A stretch of 36,597 bases of DNA. Origin: an uncultured Bacilli bacterium (lineage in GTDB: Bacteria > Bacillota_I > Bacilli_A > RF39 > UBA660). Position numbers and translations under genes: made by a program. Each line of letters begins with the position of its first letter. Position 1 is the first letter of the stretch. Location: contig CALVRT010000095.1 in the NCBI GenBank assembly GCA_944358735.1, positions 1 to 36,597 of the forward strand. Direction: 5' to 3'. The notes under the pieces were generated by a model. That model searched no databases. It had not been told where the DNA came from and saw nothing but the letters and a program-made list of their open reading frames with translations. Shown here piece by piece: positions 7,861 through 14,457 of this stretch.

Positions 7861-8634
7861 TTAGCTTTTCCAAATATCTAAAGATTCAGCTTGATTAGCT
7901 TCTTTACTTTGATTTGTCTGGGCTGGCGCTGGAGTTGATTCTGGTATAGGTTCTACTTCAGCACTTGGTTGATTAAATACAGGTGGCGCTTGTTCCAATG
8001 TTTCACCGACTACTGGACTTTCTTCTATAGCTGGAGTAGGCCCTTCACTAACCAAAGGAGCAGATGGTTCTGGTGCTGGAGTTGATTCTGGTATAGGCTC
8101 TACTTCAGCACTTGGTTGATTAAATACAGATGGCGTTTGTTCTAATGTTTCACCAACTACTGTATTTTCTTCTATAACTGGAGTAGACACTTCACTAACT
8201 GAAGGGGCAGAAGCTTCTGGTAAAGGACTTGGTTCTGTCACTGTTGGTTCAATTTGACTTTCCGGACCTGGAACGCTAAAAATTGAATCAGTAACTGGTT
8301 CATTTGCTTTAGCAAATTCAGGCATCGCAAAATCAATTGTTTCATTACCAGTGTTATCTTCAGCTACAGGCGTTACAATCGCTGGAGCATCAGGAATTTC
8401 GTTCCAGCTTTTATCAGCCGTTTGATAAACTTTTTCTTGACGAAGTTCAGCTTCAGTTGGTGAACCTTTAGTCCAAGCATCTAAATTTTCTTTTTCTTGT
8501 TTCTTTTCAGCTTTTACTTCTTTTTTGTTTTTATTAGCAAAAATAGTTCCTTCCGCTAAATAACCAATAATTCCTAATATAACAATAATAGCAACAACGA
8601 TAACCCAAAAAGTTATACTTGTAAATATTTCCAT
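7861..8634 (-). CDS. Membrane-anchored Pro/Glu-rich repeat protein
   Basis: A 257-residue protein with an N-terminal membrane helix (about 7-28), a Lys/Glu-rich segment (35-50) and a long disordered Pro/Glu/Ser-rich tail. The tail holds two near-identical 49-residue repeats (for example FNQPSAEVEPIPESTPAP in both). A LDAWTKGSP motif follows the basic segment, and an echoing LDIWKS ends the protein. Positive charges after the helix suggest that the tail is cytoplasmic, but this is uncertain. No known domain. AAGGAGG precedes the ATG. Third gene of the operon with trmL, 11 bp after it. Might be a scaffold or division-site adaptor; this is speculation. Confidence 0.7.
   Translation of the reverse strand: MEIFTSITFWVIVVAIIVILGIIGYLAEGTIFANKNKKEVKAEKKQEKENLDAWTKGSPTEAELRQEKVYQTADKSWNEIPDAPAIVTPVAEDNTGNETIDFAMPEFAKANEPVTDSIFSVPGPESQIEPTVTEPSPLPEASAPSVSEVSTPVIEENTVVGETLEQTPSVFNQPSAEVEPIPESTPAPEPSAPLVSEGPTPAIEESPVVGETLEQAPPVFNQPSAEVEPIPESTPAPAQTNQSKEANQAESLDIWKS
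7931..8224. repeat. Two 147-bp tandem repeats inside the Pro-rich gene
   Basis: The same text (beginning GGAGTTGATTCTGGTATAGG) recurs with a period of 147 bp (49 codons) at 7931 and 8078. The copies differ by scattered substitutions only. Confidence 0.85.
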
Positions 8635-8645
8635 TGTTTCCCTCC

Positions 8646-9152
8646 TTATTCTTTTTCCAAATAATCAGCACCTTTAAATGGTTCATCTCTTAATAAGCCT
8701 GGATAATCTTGTTGTCTTAAAGCTTCATAAACCATAATCGCAACACAATTAGATAAGTTAAGCGCTCTTACTTTATCAGTCATAGGTATTCTTAAACAAG
8801 TATCTAAATGGTCTTTTAGTATTTCTTTAGGAATACCAGTACTTTCTCTTCCAAAGATTAAATAAATGTTTTCTTCTTTAGGATAATTAAAACTTGAATG
8901 TGGTTTATGTCCATATCTAGTTAAAAAATAATATTTACCCTTATTTTTACTTTTAAAATCTTCAAAATTTTCATAAACTGTATAATCACATTCATTTATA
9001 TAATTAGCTCCACTACGTTTAACCACTTTTTCATCCAAACTAAAACCAAGAGGTTTAATTAAATGTAAGCGGGTATTAGTGGCCGCACAAGTCCGCATAA
9101 TATTTCCGGTATTTTGAGGAATTTCCGGTGCATATAAAACAACATTAACCAT
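8646..9152 (-). CDS. trmL: TrmL, tRNA (cytidine/uridine-34 2'-O) methyltransferase
   Basis: A 168-residue SPOUT-fold methyltransferase, a full-length match to TrmL. It transfers a methyl group from S-adenosylmethionine to the ribose of the wobble base (position 34) of some leucine tRNAs. Hallmarks are NVVLYAPEIPQNTGNIMRTC at the N-terminus, LIFGRESTGIP in the middle, and IPMTDKVRALNLSNCVAIM near the end, which form the knot and SAM site. Its ATG overlaps the stop of the preceding gene by 8 bases, so translation is coupled. Confidence 0.95.
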   Translation of the reverse strand: MVNVVLYAPEIPQNTGNIMRTCAATNTRLHLIKPLGFSLDEKVVKRSGANYINECDYTVYENFEDFKSKNKGKYYFLTRYGHKPHSSFNYPKEENIYLIFGRESTGIPKEILKDHLDTCLRIPMTDKVRALNLSNCVAIMVYEALRQQDYPGLLRDEPFKGADYLEKE

Positions 9153-9648
9153 TATCTATCATCCCATTTTTTTGTAAATTTTTTTCTAAATCTTTTACTT
9201 TATAATCAGTAACATCATTAACAACATCAATTATTTGACCGTTTTTAAAACTATATAAACTACTATTATTAGTAATTTTATTAGCTATTTTATTATTTAA
9301 TGCAAAGTCTTTTAAAATACTAGTAATATTACTATTTTCAGTAATATCAATATAAAGTACATTACTTATACTATTATCAACTATTAAATCCCTAAATTCG
9401 CTATCGAATTTGCGAACTTCTTTATTTTCATTAGAGGAAACATATAAAATAAAGTTAGGGTTTTCCTGTGCATAATTACTTATTTCATTTTCATTAATTA
9501 CTGTTGACACTTCTAATATTGGTGAAGTTTCGGCATAATATAAACGAGTAGTATTATACCAATCTCTTAAATAAAATACGATTAATACAAAACCAATAAC
9601 TACTATAAGCAAAATAAAATAATTTTTCTTTGGTATTTGCCTTTCCAT
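9145..9648 (-). CDS. Membrane-anchored thioredoxin-like protein without CxxC
   Basis: A 167-residue protein with one N-terminal membrane helix (about 10-27) and an extracytoplasmic domain. NFILYVSSNENKEVRKFDSEF, VLYIDITE and SLYSFKNGQIIDVV follow the strand order of a thioredoxin fold, but where the CxxC would be there is SNENK and there is no cysteine in the domain. It could therefore be a binding rather than a redox module. GGAGG precedes the ATG, and a good promoter lies upstream. First gene of the operon with trmL. The fold call is by eye and moderate. Confidence 0.6.
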   Translation of the reverse strand: MERQIPKKNYFILLIVVIGFVLIVFYLRDWYNTTRLYYAETSPILEVSTVINENEISNYAQENPNFILYVSSNENKEVRKFDSEFRDLIVDNSISNVLYIDITENSNITSILKDFALNNKIANKITNNSSLYSFKNGQIIDVVNDVTDYKVKDLEKNLQKNGMIDNG

Positions 9649-9672
9649 TTTAATTCCTCCAATTCTATAAAC

Positions 9673-9701
9673 ATTTTATCATATATATATTTTTTTGTAA
9701 A
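9673..9701 (-). promoter_or_regulatory. Sigma-A-type promoter of the trmL operon
   Basis: On the minus strand TTTACA - 17 bp - TAAAAT, about 25 bp before the first ATG. Confidence 0.65.
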
Positions 9702-9710
9702 TGACATGAA

Positions 9711-9758
9711 CAAAAATAAAACTGATAAAATATCTATTTAAAGATAAATTATCAGTTT
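9711..9758 (-). terminator. Terminator downstream of the surface-protein transcript
   Basis: AAACTGATAA pairs with TTATCAGTTT around an inner TATCT/AGATA stem; on the minus strand it is followed by TATTTTTG. It lies about 420 bp beyond the surface-protein stop, so the transcript probably includes the whole structured region. Confidence 0.65.
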
Positions 9759-9879
9759 ATAAATTTTATAATTTAAATATCAATATAACCCTATTATAAG
9801 CCTATATTAGCATTGTTTATCATAAATATGTGTTTTTCCATTATGATTGCTTTTGTTTGAATGTGGGGCAATAGAAGCC

Positions 9880-10071
9880 AAAATAGAGGGTGGTCCGGCA
9901 AGTTCTGGTTTTCTTTGTTTCACTTCTTTTTTAAAAATACTTTTATGACAAATGATGGCCTCTCGCGCGTGGCCTTAGGCCACTGCCAAGCAACTACTGT
10001 TGCTTGCCTCCCTCCGGCCTTTATAGTCCTTTTCCCATCTAGTTTTTTTTGGCCGGAGATGCCTCTATTTT
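9880..10071. other. 192-bp GC-rich element bounded by a 20-bp imperfect inverted repeat
   Basis: The ends are AAAATAGAGG-gtgg-TCCGGC (9880-9899) and GCCGGA-gatg-CCTCTATTTT (10052-10071): 16 of 20 positions pair. Inside are perfect hairpins: GTGGCC-TTA-GGCCAC (9969-9983), CAAGCAAC-TACT-GTTGCTTG (9987-10006) and CTCCGGCC/GGCCGGAG (10012-10019 with 10051-10058), the last competing with the outer stem. The GC content is far above that of the neighbourhood. It could be a structured RNA in the 3' part of the surface-protein transcript, or a small non-autonomous mobile element. No clear target-site duplication was seen. Confidence 0.6.
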
Positions 10072-10080
10072 AACCTTTCC

Positions 10081-10157
10081 CCCGCTCTTCCTTGCAAGCA
10101 AACACGAGCGGGTTAGGACGCTGCCAAAGGCAGGTCCTGTGACACGGCCTAAAGGCC
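10081..10157. other. Run of three strong hairpins just after the surface-protein gene
   Basis: CCCGCTC/GAGCGGG (10081-10087 with 10106-10112), AGGAC-g-CTGCC-aaa-GGCAG-GTCCT (10115-10138) and GGCC-TAAA-GGCC (10146-10157). They start about 25 bp beyond the stop codon. Hairpins just downstream of a variable region are a known feature of DGR target genes, but none of these is proof. None has a U-tract, so they are not simple terminators. Confidence 0.55.
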
Positions 10158-10181
10158 TTCCGAACTGTAAGTACTTAGTCA

Positions 10182-12281
10182 TCAAACCCCCAAGGTGTAA
10201 GGATCAGAGCTAGTCCCTGCTCCACCTGTAATTTGGATATTAGAGCTTAGAGTGACAACTGGGCGGACGCCGCTCGAGGCGTGAGCGGTGTAGTTGTTGA
10301 AGTCGCCGCCACTGTTCACCTTCCACACAGAGCGCGAGGAGCTGGCAGAATCCGGCGACATGGTCCACCAATTGTCACTATTAAACATCCAATTGCTATT
10401 TTTACATGGTGCACCACTTTGAAGTCCTTGATAGAAACTTGTACAACTACCATTTGTACTTGCTCTGACATATTCCGTCGCATCTATTAATGCAACCTTT
10501 CCTTTCCATTTCGCTGCTTTTACTTGTTCCATATCTTGACTCATACTTGTATTATTATAATATAACACTCCTACTTTATATACTGCATCTTCTTTTACCA
10601 TACTCCTTGCTGTCTCATTTAGCCCATTATAATACGTTTCATTCAAATACGTACTCATTTCTGATTCTTTACTTGGTAATTGATATTTTGTTCCATTATA
10701 TGTCCTTCCTAATGTCGTTATTGGGCTTAAGTTTGTATCATACAGTGTACTACTACTTCCATAGATATTACATCCACTACTATAATTACAATATTGGCTA
10801 CTATTATACCTTCCATTACTACTTGTATCAAATACTCTATCTAATAGCACTCCATTTCGCATTATTTTGATTGTATTATCACTAGTATTGACACTGATTA
10901 TCCTCCATTGTTCTCCATTGAAGGTAACATAGTTATTTGGATTACTTCCTCTATATGTGTATACATTATCTTCATATAAATCTTCATATAGGCCATCACC
11001 GCTAGTTACTACTCCAGTACTTTCTAATAAATCACTTCCTAATGAACCAACTTCAACCGTATAAGTACTTGTATTAACAGTGTTCGTTCCGTCACTGACT
11101 CTGGCTACTAATATTCCACTTTCTGTAAACTCTACTTTTTGACTTTGGGTCGCTGCTATCCATTCTCCACTATCTTTTTGATATTCGTATGTTAATCCTT
11201 CTCCTTCTGGATAACTTATAGTAACTGTTTTGCCATTATTCGTTTCTACTTCACTAAAGGTTGGCACATTTAAGACACTGGTACTTACTTCTTTATCTTC
11301 ACTTTCTACTTGTAAGTTGTCTCTATTGGTTACTCTTACCTTTATTGTATGACTTGTTCCTTGCGTTAGTCCTGTAAAAGTATAGGTATTACTTCCTTCT
11401 ATATATTCATTATTATCTATTTTATATTCATATTTAACTATTTCTCCATCTTCATCACTAGCACTAGTTACAACAGTTATACTATTAGTTGTACTGCTTG
11501 TACTTACATTATCTATTACTGGTGGAGTCGTATCTATCTTTCTAAATATCGCATACAGTGTTGTATTATTTGCTGGCATTGTATAGCTTTCTAATCCTGT
11601 TACGGCATCTTTATCGGTATTCCACCCCATAAATTCATATCCAGTTTTACTAGCCGTATAACTTAAATTTACATCTGTATTTTCAGCTACATAATTATTT
11701 ATCGCATTACTACTTTCTCCACCATTAGTTGTATAATCATATGTTACATAATATTCATCAGCTGGTAAGGGATTTTCACTATCTTGAGCTACATCGATAC
11801 TGACATCTAAACTTATATCTATATCTCCTGGGATACTGGTTACATTGCTATTAAATTCTACTCTTACTTGTAATTCTTTACTTTGATGTCCTTCAATAAC
11901 GTCTCCTTTAGAAAGACCTGATAAAGTAAAGGTTACATACTCATTTTCTTGATAATAAGAATTTATTTTTTCAATCCGGGCATCGATATCTCCCCTATTT
12001 TCAATCGTTACGGTATATAAAGCATAATCTCCAGGTTTAGAAAGTCCTGTATGAAATGAGGCATATAATCCATTGGTATTATCATAAGTTGGTTCTTCTA
12101 AATCTGTTGCTCCATTAAGTTCTGATTCAATATTCGTTATTCTAACATCCCAGTTACTGGTTATGTTACTAGTACCAGTAATGTTTAACTGACTTGAAAA
12201 AGCAGCATAGCCTATCCCCATTAAGACTAATACCGCACATAGTCCTAATATTATATAATTGTTCTTTCTTCTTTTATTCAT
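10182..12281 (-). CDS. Large secreted protein with a C-type-lectin-like end; candidate DGR target
   Basis: A 699-residue protein. The basic N-terminus and hydrophobic segment (about 8-30), followed by AFSSQLNITGTSNITSNWDV, resemble the TasA/camelysin-type leader. Then come a camelysin-like beta domain (to about 170), an InlB/Listeria-Bacteroides repeat (about 180-250, GYEFMGWNTD), two FN3-like beta domains (about 252-415), and a 270-residue C-terminal domain of the C-type-lectin/FGE kind ending in WWTMSP, GVRPVV and GTSSDPYTL. Codons in residues 638-674 are strongly GC-ending, unlike the rest of the gene. There is no LPxTG motif, so sortase anchoring is not expected. The upstream ATG of the frame (33 bases earlier) has no ribosome site; AAGGTGGGG precedes the chosen ATG. 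Confidence 0.8.
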   Translation of the reverse strand: MNKRRKNNYIILGLCAVLVLMGIGYAAFSSQLNITGTSNITSNWDVRITNIESELNGATDLEEPTYDNTNGLYASFHTGLSKPGDYALYTVTIENRGDIDARIEKINSYYQENEYVTFTLSGLSKGDVIEGHQSKELQVRVEFNSNVTSIPGDIDISLDVSIDVAQDSENPLPADEYYVTYDYTTNGGESSNAINNYVAENTDVNLSYTASKTGYEFMGWNTDKDAVTGLESYTMPANNTTLYAIFRKIDTTPPVIDNVSTSSTTNSITVVTSASDEDGEIVKYEYKIDNNEYIEGSNTYTFTGLTQGTSHTIKVRVTNRDNLQVESEDKEVSTSVLNVPTFSEVETNNGKTVTISYPEGEGLTYEYQKDSGEWIAATQSQKVEFTESGILVARVSDGTNTVNTSTYTVEVGSLGSDLLESTGVVTSGDGLYEDLYEDNVYTYRGSNPNNYVTFNGEQWRIISVNTSDNTIKIMRNGVLLDRVFDTSSNGRYNSSQYCNYSSGCNIYGSSSTLYDTNLSPITTLGRTYNGTKYQLPSKESEMSTYLNETYYNGLNETARSMVKEDAVYKVGVLYYNNTSMSQDMEQVKAAKWKGKVALIDATEYVRASTNGSCTSFYQGLQSGAPCKNSNWMFNSDNWWTMSPDSASSSRSVWKVNSGGDFNNYTAHASSGVRPVVTLSSNIQITGGAGTSSDPYTLGV
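10260..10370 (-). other. Candidate DGR variable region (37 codons)
   Basis: In 37 codons from TGG TGG to CCA, 31 end in G or C and 20 end in C, within an otherwise A/T-ending gene. Long runs have the form NNC (GGC GGC GAC TTC AAC AAC TAC ACC). That is the pattern expected when AAC codons of a template are diversified at their adenines. The region encodes the surface of a lectin-like domain directly before the conserved GVRP. No template copy and no reverse transcriptase is in the window. Confidence 0.5.
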
Positions 12282-12337
12282 AATTTCCCCACCTTTTTTT
12301 ATATTATTAACCATATTTTTGTTTTTATTCTAATTAG

Positions 12338-12366
12338 ATTTTAGCCTATAGTTTCGCAAATGTCAA
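12338..12366 (-). promoter_or_regulatory. Strong sigma-A-type promoter of the surface-protein gene
   Basis: On the minus strand TTGACA - 17 bp - TAAAAT, about 57 bp before the chosen start. Confidence 0.8.
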
Positions 12367-12394
12367 TAATAAAAAGAGGACTTTTAATCCTCTT
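12365..12394 (-). terminator. Terminator after the AAA+ gene
   Basis: On the minus strand AAGAGGA and TCCTCTT pair across a 7-base loop and are followed by TTTTATTATT. It lies about 70 bp beyond the stop, directly before the surface-protein promoter. Confidence 0.7.
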
Positions 12395-12461
12395 ATATCT
12401 ATTTATACATTGATTTTATTGGTATTACGCAGTACGCGTAGTGTCAATTTTACACATTTTT

Positions 12462-13451
12462 TTATATTTCATCTTCTTCACTAGTTACATCAGCTAAAGT
12501 AACATCTGGTAAATATATTTGTCTTTCTTCACAAATTCTTTTAAATTTTTCTCTAAAAGCCGCGCATTCCTTAACTCTACTATCAGGATAAATACGTTTA
12601 CTATTACGAATAGCCATATAAACATCAATAATATCAACTTCCGTTTTATTTTCAAATAAAGCATTAGAAAAAGCTCCTGATAAAACAGATAAAGACACAT
12701 CTGGATACATAGCTGATAAGCCATAAACCCTTTTAAATTCACTAGTTGCACTAACAATAGATTCCATAAGTAAAGTTGTTAAATAATGATTTGGTTGCAT
12801 TTTAATACCTGTTTTGTATTCAATTTTCGGAATTGTTCCGAGTAATATTTGAACAGTTGCTTCCTCACTAGGTTCAGAAACATCAATTCTATCAAAACGA
12901 CGAAGAAACGCCCTATCACGAACAATATAAGTTTCATATTCAATAGTTGTTGTCGCGCCGATGGCTTTAATATCACCACGGTCTAAAGCTGGTTTTAAAA
13001 TATTAGCTAAATCCATTGGACCATCACTATTACCCCCAATTAAGGTATGCACCTCATCTAAAAACAAAATAGTTTTAGGGGCTTTTTTAAGTTCACTAAC
13101 TAATAAATTAACAACACTTTCTTCTTTACCATTAACTAGCATCGTTCCTTTTAAACTAGATGTATTTATTTTAACAATTCTATAGCCTTTTAAAGCATTA
13201 GGAACAGCATCTCTTTGAATTAAATAAGCAATTCCTTCAACAATCGCAGTTTTACCAATACCAGCCTTACCAGTAAGTAAAGCTGATTTATCAGGCGTTA
13301 GTAAAACAAGCATCGTTCTTTTTATTTCTTCATCCCTTGCGATAGCAGGATTAGTAACATATTCTTTAGCTGTTAAATCATCACAATAATTAACAATAAT
13401 TGGATATTCATTTCTATCAAGGGGTGGCGCTAAATGGATATTATTATTCAT
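12462..13451 (-). CDS. Stand-alone Clp-type AAA+ ATPase
   Basis: A 329-residue protein holding a single AAA+ module like the D1 ring of ClpA/ClpC: Walker A GKAGIGKT (61-68), Walker B ILFLDEVH (128-135), sensor 1 IGATTT, and arginine-finger segment RAFLRRFDRI. It has no second AAA domain, no Clp N-domain and no ClpP-docking loop, so it is not a classical ClpC. It may remodel a specific partner. AGGAGAA precedes the ATG. It follows the thioredoxin lipoprotein gene by 1 base, so they form one operon and may share a task. The true role is unknown. Confidence 0.8.
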   Translation of the reverse strand: MNNNIHLAPPLDRNEYPIIVNYCDDLTAKEYVTNPAIARDEEIKRTMLVLLTPDKSALLTGKAGIGKTAIVEGIAYLIQRDAVPNALKGYRIVKINTSSLKGTMLVNGKEESVVNLLVSELKKAPKTILFLDEVHTLIGGNSDGPMDLANILKPALDRGDIKAIGATTTIEYETYIVRDRAFLRRFDRIDVSEPSEEATVQILLGTIPKIEYKTGIKMQPNHYLTTLLMESIVSATSEFKRVYGLSAMYPDVSLSVLSGAFSNALFENKTEVDIIDVYMAIRNSKRIYPDSRVKECAAFREKFKRICEERQIYLPDVTLADVTSEEDEI

Positions 13452-13452
13452 A

Positions 13453-13875
13453 TTATTTCTCCTTTATATAATTATTTTCGGTTAAAGCATCTACTATTTC
13501 ACTGTAAGAAGCTTCACCTTCAATTCGGTTAAAAGTACTTTCTTCTTGACCTTTTTCAATAAAAATTGTTGTTGGTGTTCCTGAAAATGGAAATTTAGCT
13601 TGTAAACTACTAGTGTCTTTTTCTGATAAATTATCAACATCAATATAATAAACACCATCAACATTATTTTCATCAATTACTTTATTTAAAGTTACTTTAT
13701 AAGAAGCACAGTGCGTACAAGTAGCTGAACCAATAAATAAAACAAAACTTTCCTTATCATCTAACATCTTATTTAAATCAGTATAACTAATTTCTGTGTA
13801 GGTTTTTGTACTACCACAACCACTAATCAATATAGCTACGGTAGCTAAAACTAAAAACATTAAAACTTTCCGCAT
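13453..13875 (-). CDS. Thioredoxin-like lipoprotein
   Basis: A 140-residue protein with a lipoprotein signal (lipobox ISGC, Cys20) and a thioredoxin-fold domain. The redox motif is CTHC (FIGSATCTHCASY) and the cis-proline loop is FSGTPTTIFI. It should act as a thiol-disulfide exchange protein outside the membrane. AGGTGAT precedes the ATG. It lies 1 base before the AAA+ gene, an unusual pairing of an outside redox lipoprotein with a cytoplasmic ATPase. Confidence 0.85.
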   Translation of the reverse strand: MRKVLMFLVLATVAILISGCGSTKTYTEISYTDLNKMLDDKESFVLFIGSATCTHCASYKVTLNKVIDENNVDGVYYIDVDNLSEKDTSSLQAKFPFSGTPTTIFIEKGQEESTFNRIEGEASYSEIVDALTENNYIKEK

Positions 13876-13908
13876 GTTATCACCTTTATAATTATATAAT
13901 ATTTTTGT

Positions 13909-13941
13909 GAAAAAAAAAAGACTAAATTAATCATTTAATCT
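13909..13941 (-). terminator. Terminator overlapping the LysM gene end
   Basis: On the minus strand AGATTAAAT and ATTTAGTCT pair (one G-U), followed by a T-run of about nine. The LysM-gene stop codon lies inside the hairpin. Confidence 0.7.
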
Positions 13942-14388
13942 TTGTGACTTTTTAATTACAATTAGTTGGTCGGGAACTAATAAGATTGTTTCGTTTTCAT
14001 CAGCTAAAGCATTCGCACTAGTGCCTAAATTACTTATAACCTTTTTTAACGTATCACCTTCACTAGTTACATAAAAATTATAGTTTTTGCTTGGCACAAG
14101 TATTTCTTGATTAGGATAAATAATATCATCTTGGTTTAAACCGTTTAATTTTAATAATTGATTAGGATTAACATTAAAACGTTTAGCAATTTCATACATA
14201 TTGTCCCCTTTTTTAACAATATATTTAGTAAACATTTCTTCGCCTTTAGGAACAACTAAATAAGTACCCGGCATTATATTAGAAGAAGACAATCCATTAA
14301 GTTCTAAAATTATATTAGGGTCAATACCAAGTTTATTACTAATACTATCTAATGTTTCCCCATTTTGAACTTGATATATTCTATACAT
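13927..14388 (-). CDS. Triple LysM-domain protein without a signal peptide
   Basis: A 153-residue protein of three LysM domains and little else (about 1-47, 54-99, 104-147). The first two are canonical: YQVQNGETLDSISNKLGID..ILELNGL and YIVKKGDNMYEIAKRFNVN..LLKLNGL. The third, YVTSEGDTLKKVISNLG, is weaker. LysM domains bind N-acetylglucosamine polymers such as peptidoglycan. No signal peptide or membrane segment is present, which is odd for a wall binder. AGGTGAAAG precedes the ATG. Monocistronic. Confidence 0.88.
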   Translation of the reverse strand: MYRIYQVQNGETLDSISNKLGIDPNIILELNGLSSSNIMPGTYLVVPKGEEMFTKYIVKKGDNMYEIAKRFNVNPNQLLKLNGLNQDDIIYPNQEILVPSKNYNFYVTSEGDTLKKVISNLGTSANALADENETILLVPDQLIVIKKSQRLND

Positions 14389-14432
14389 ACTTTCACCTCA
14401 CCATATTATATGATAAAGGTTTAAATCAGTCA

Positions 14433-14457
14433 CCAAAAAAAGAACTTTTCAGTTCTT
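14433..14457 (-). terminator. Terminator of the prenyl synthase/lipoprotein/bactofilin-like operon
   Basis: AAGAACT pairs with AGTTCTT across a 4-base loop, followed on the minus strand by T7. The stop codon of the upstream gene lies in the stem. Confidence 0.75.

Noticed and set aside
7931-8224. Tandem repeats considered as a CRISPR-like array
   Set aside because: The units are contiguous, in frame with a coding sequence and 147 bp long, with no spacers.
9861-10073. 70-residue plus-strand open frame inside the structured GC-rich region
   Set aside because: It coincides with the inverted-repeat element, has no ribosome site, and its composition is explained by hairpins rather than codons.
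9955-10160. Possible tRNA or rRNA fragment in the GC-rich stretch
   Set aside because: No acceptor/TpsiC pattern (GGTTCRANYCC) or cloverleaf arrangement could be found; the stems are independent hairpins.
10490-10870. 126-residue plus-strand open frame opposite the surface-protein gene
   Set aside because: It is a shadow: low-complexity Tyr/Leu/His-rich sequence produced by the antisense of Ser/Thr/Asn-rich coding DNA.
12420-12450. Short repeated TACGC text downstream of the AAA+ gene
   Set aside because: The copies are too short and irregular to call an operator or repeat; nothing nearby explains them.
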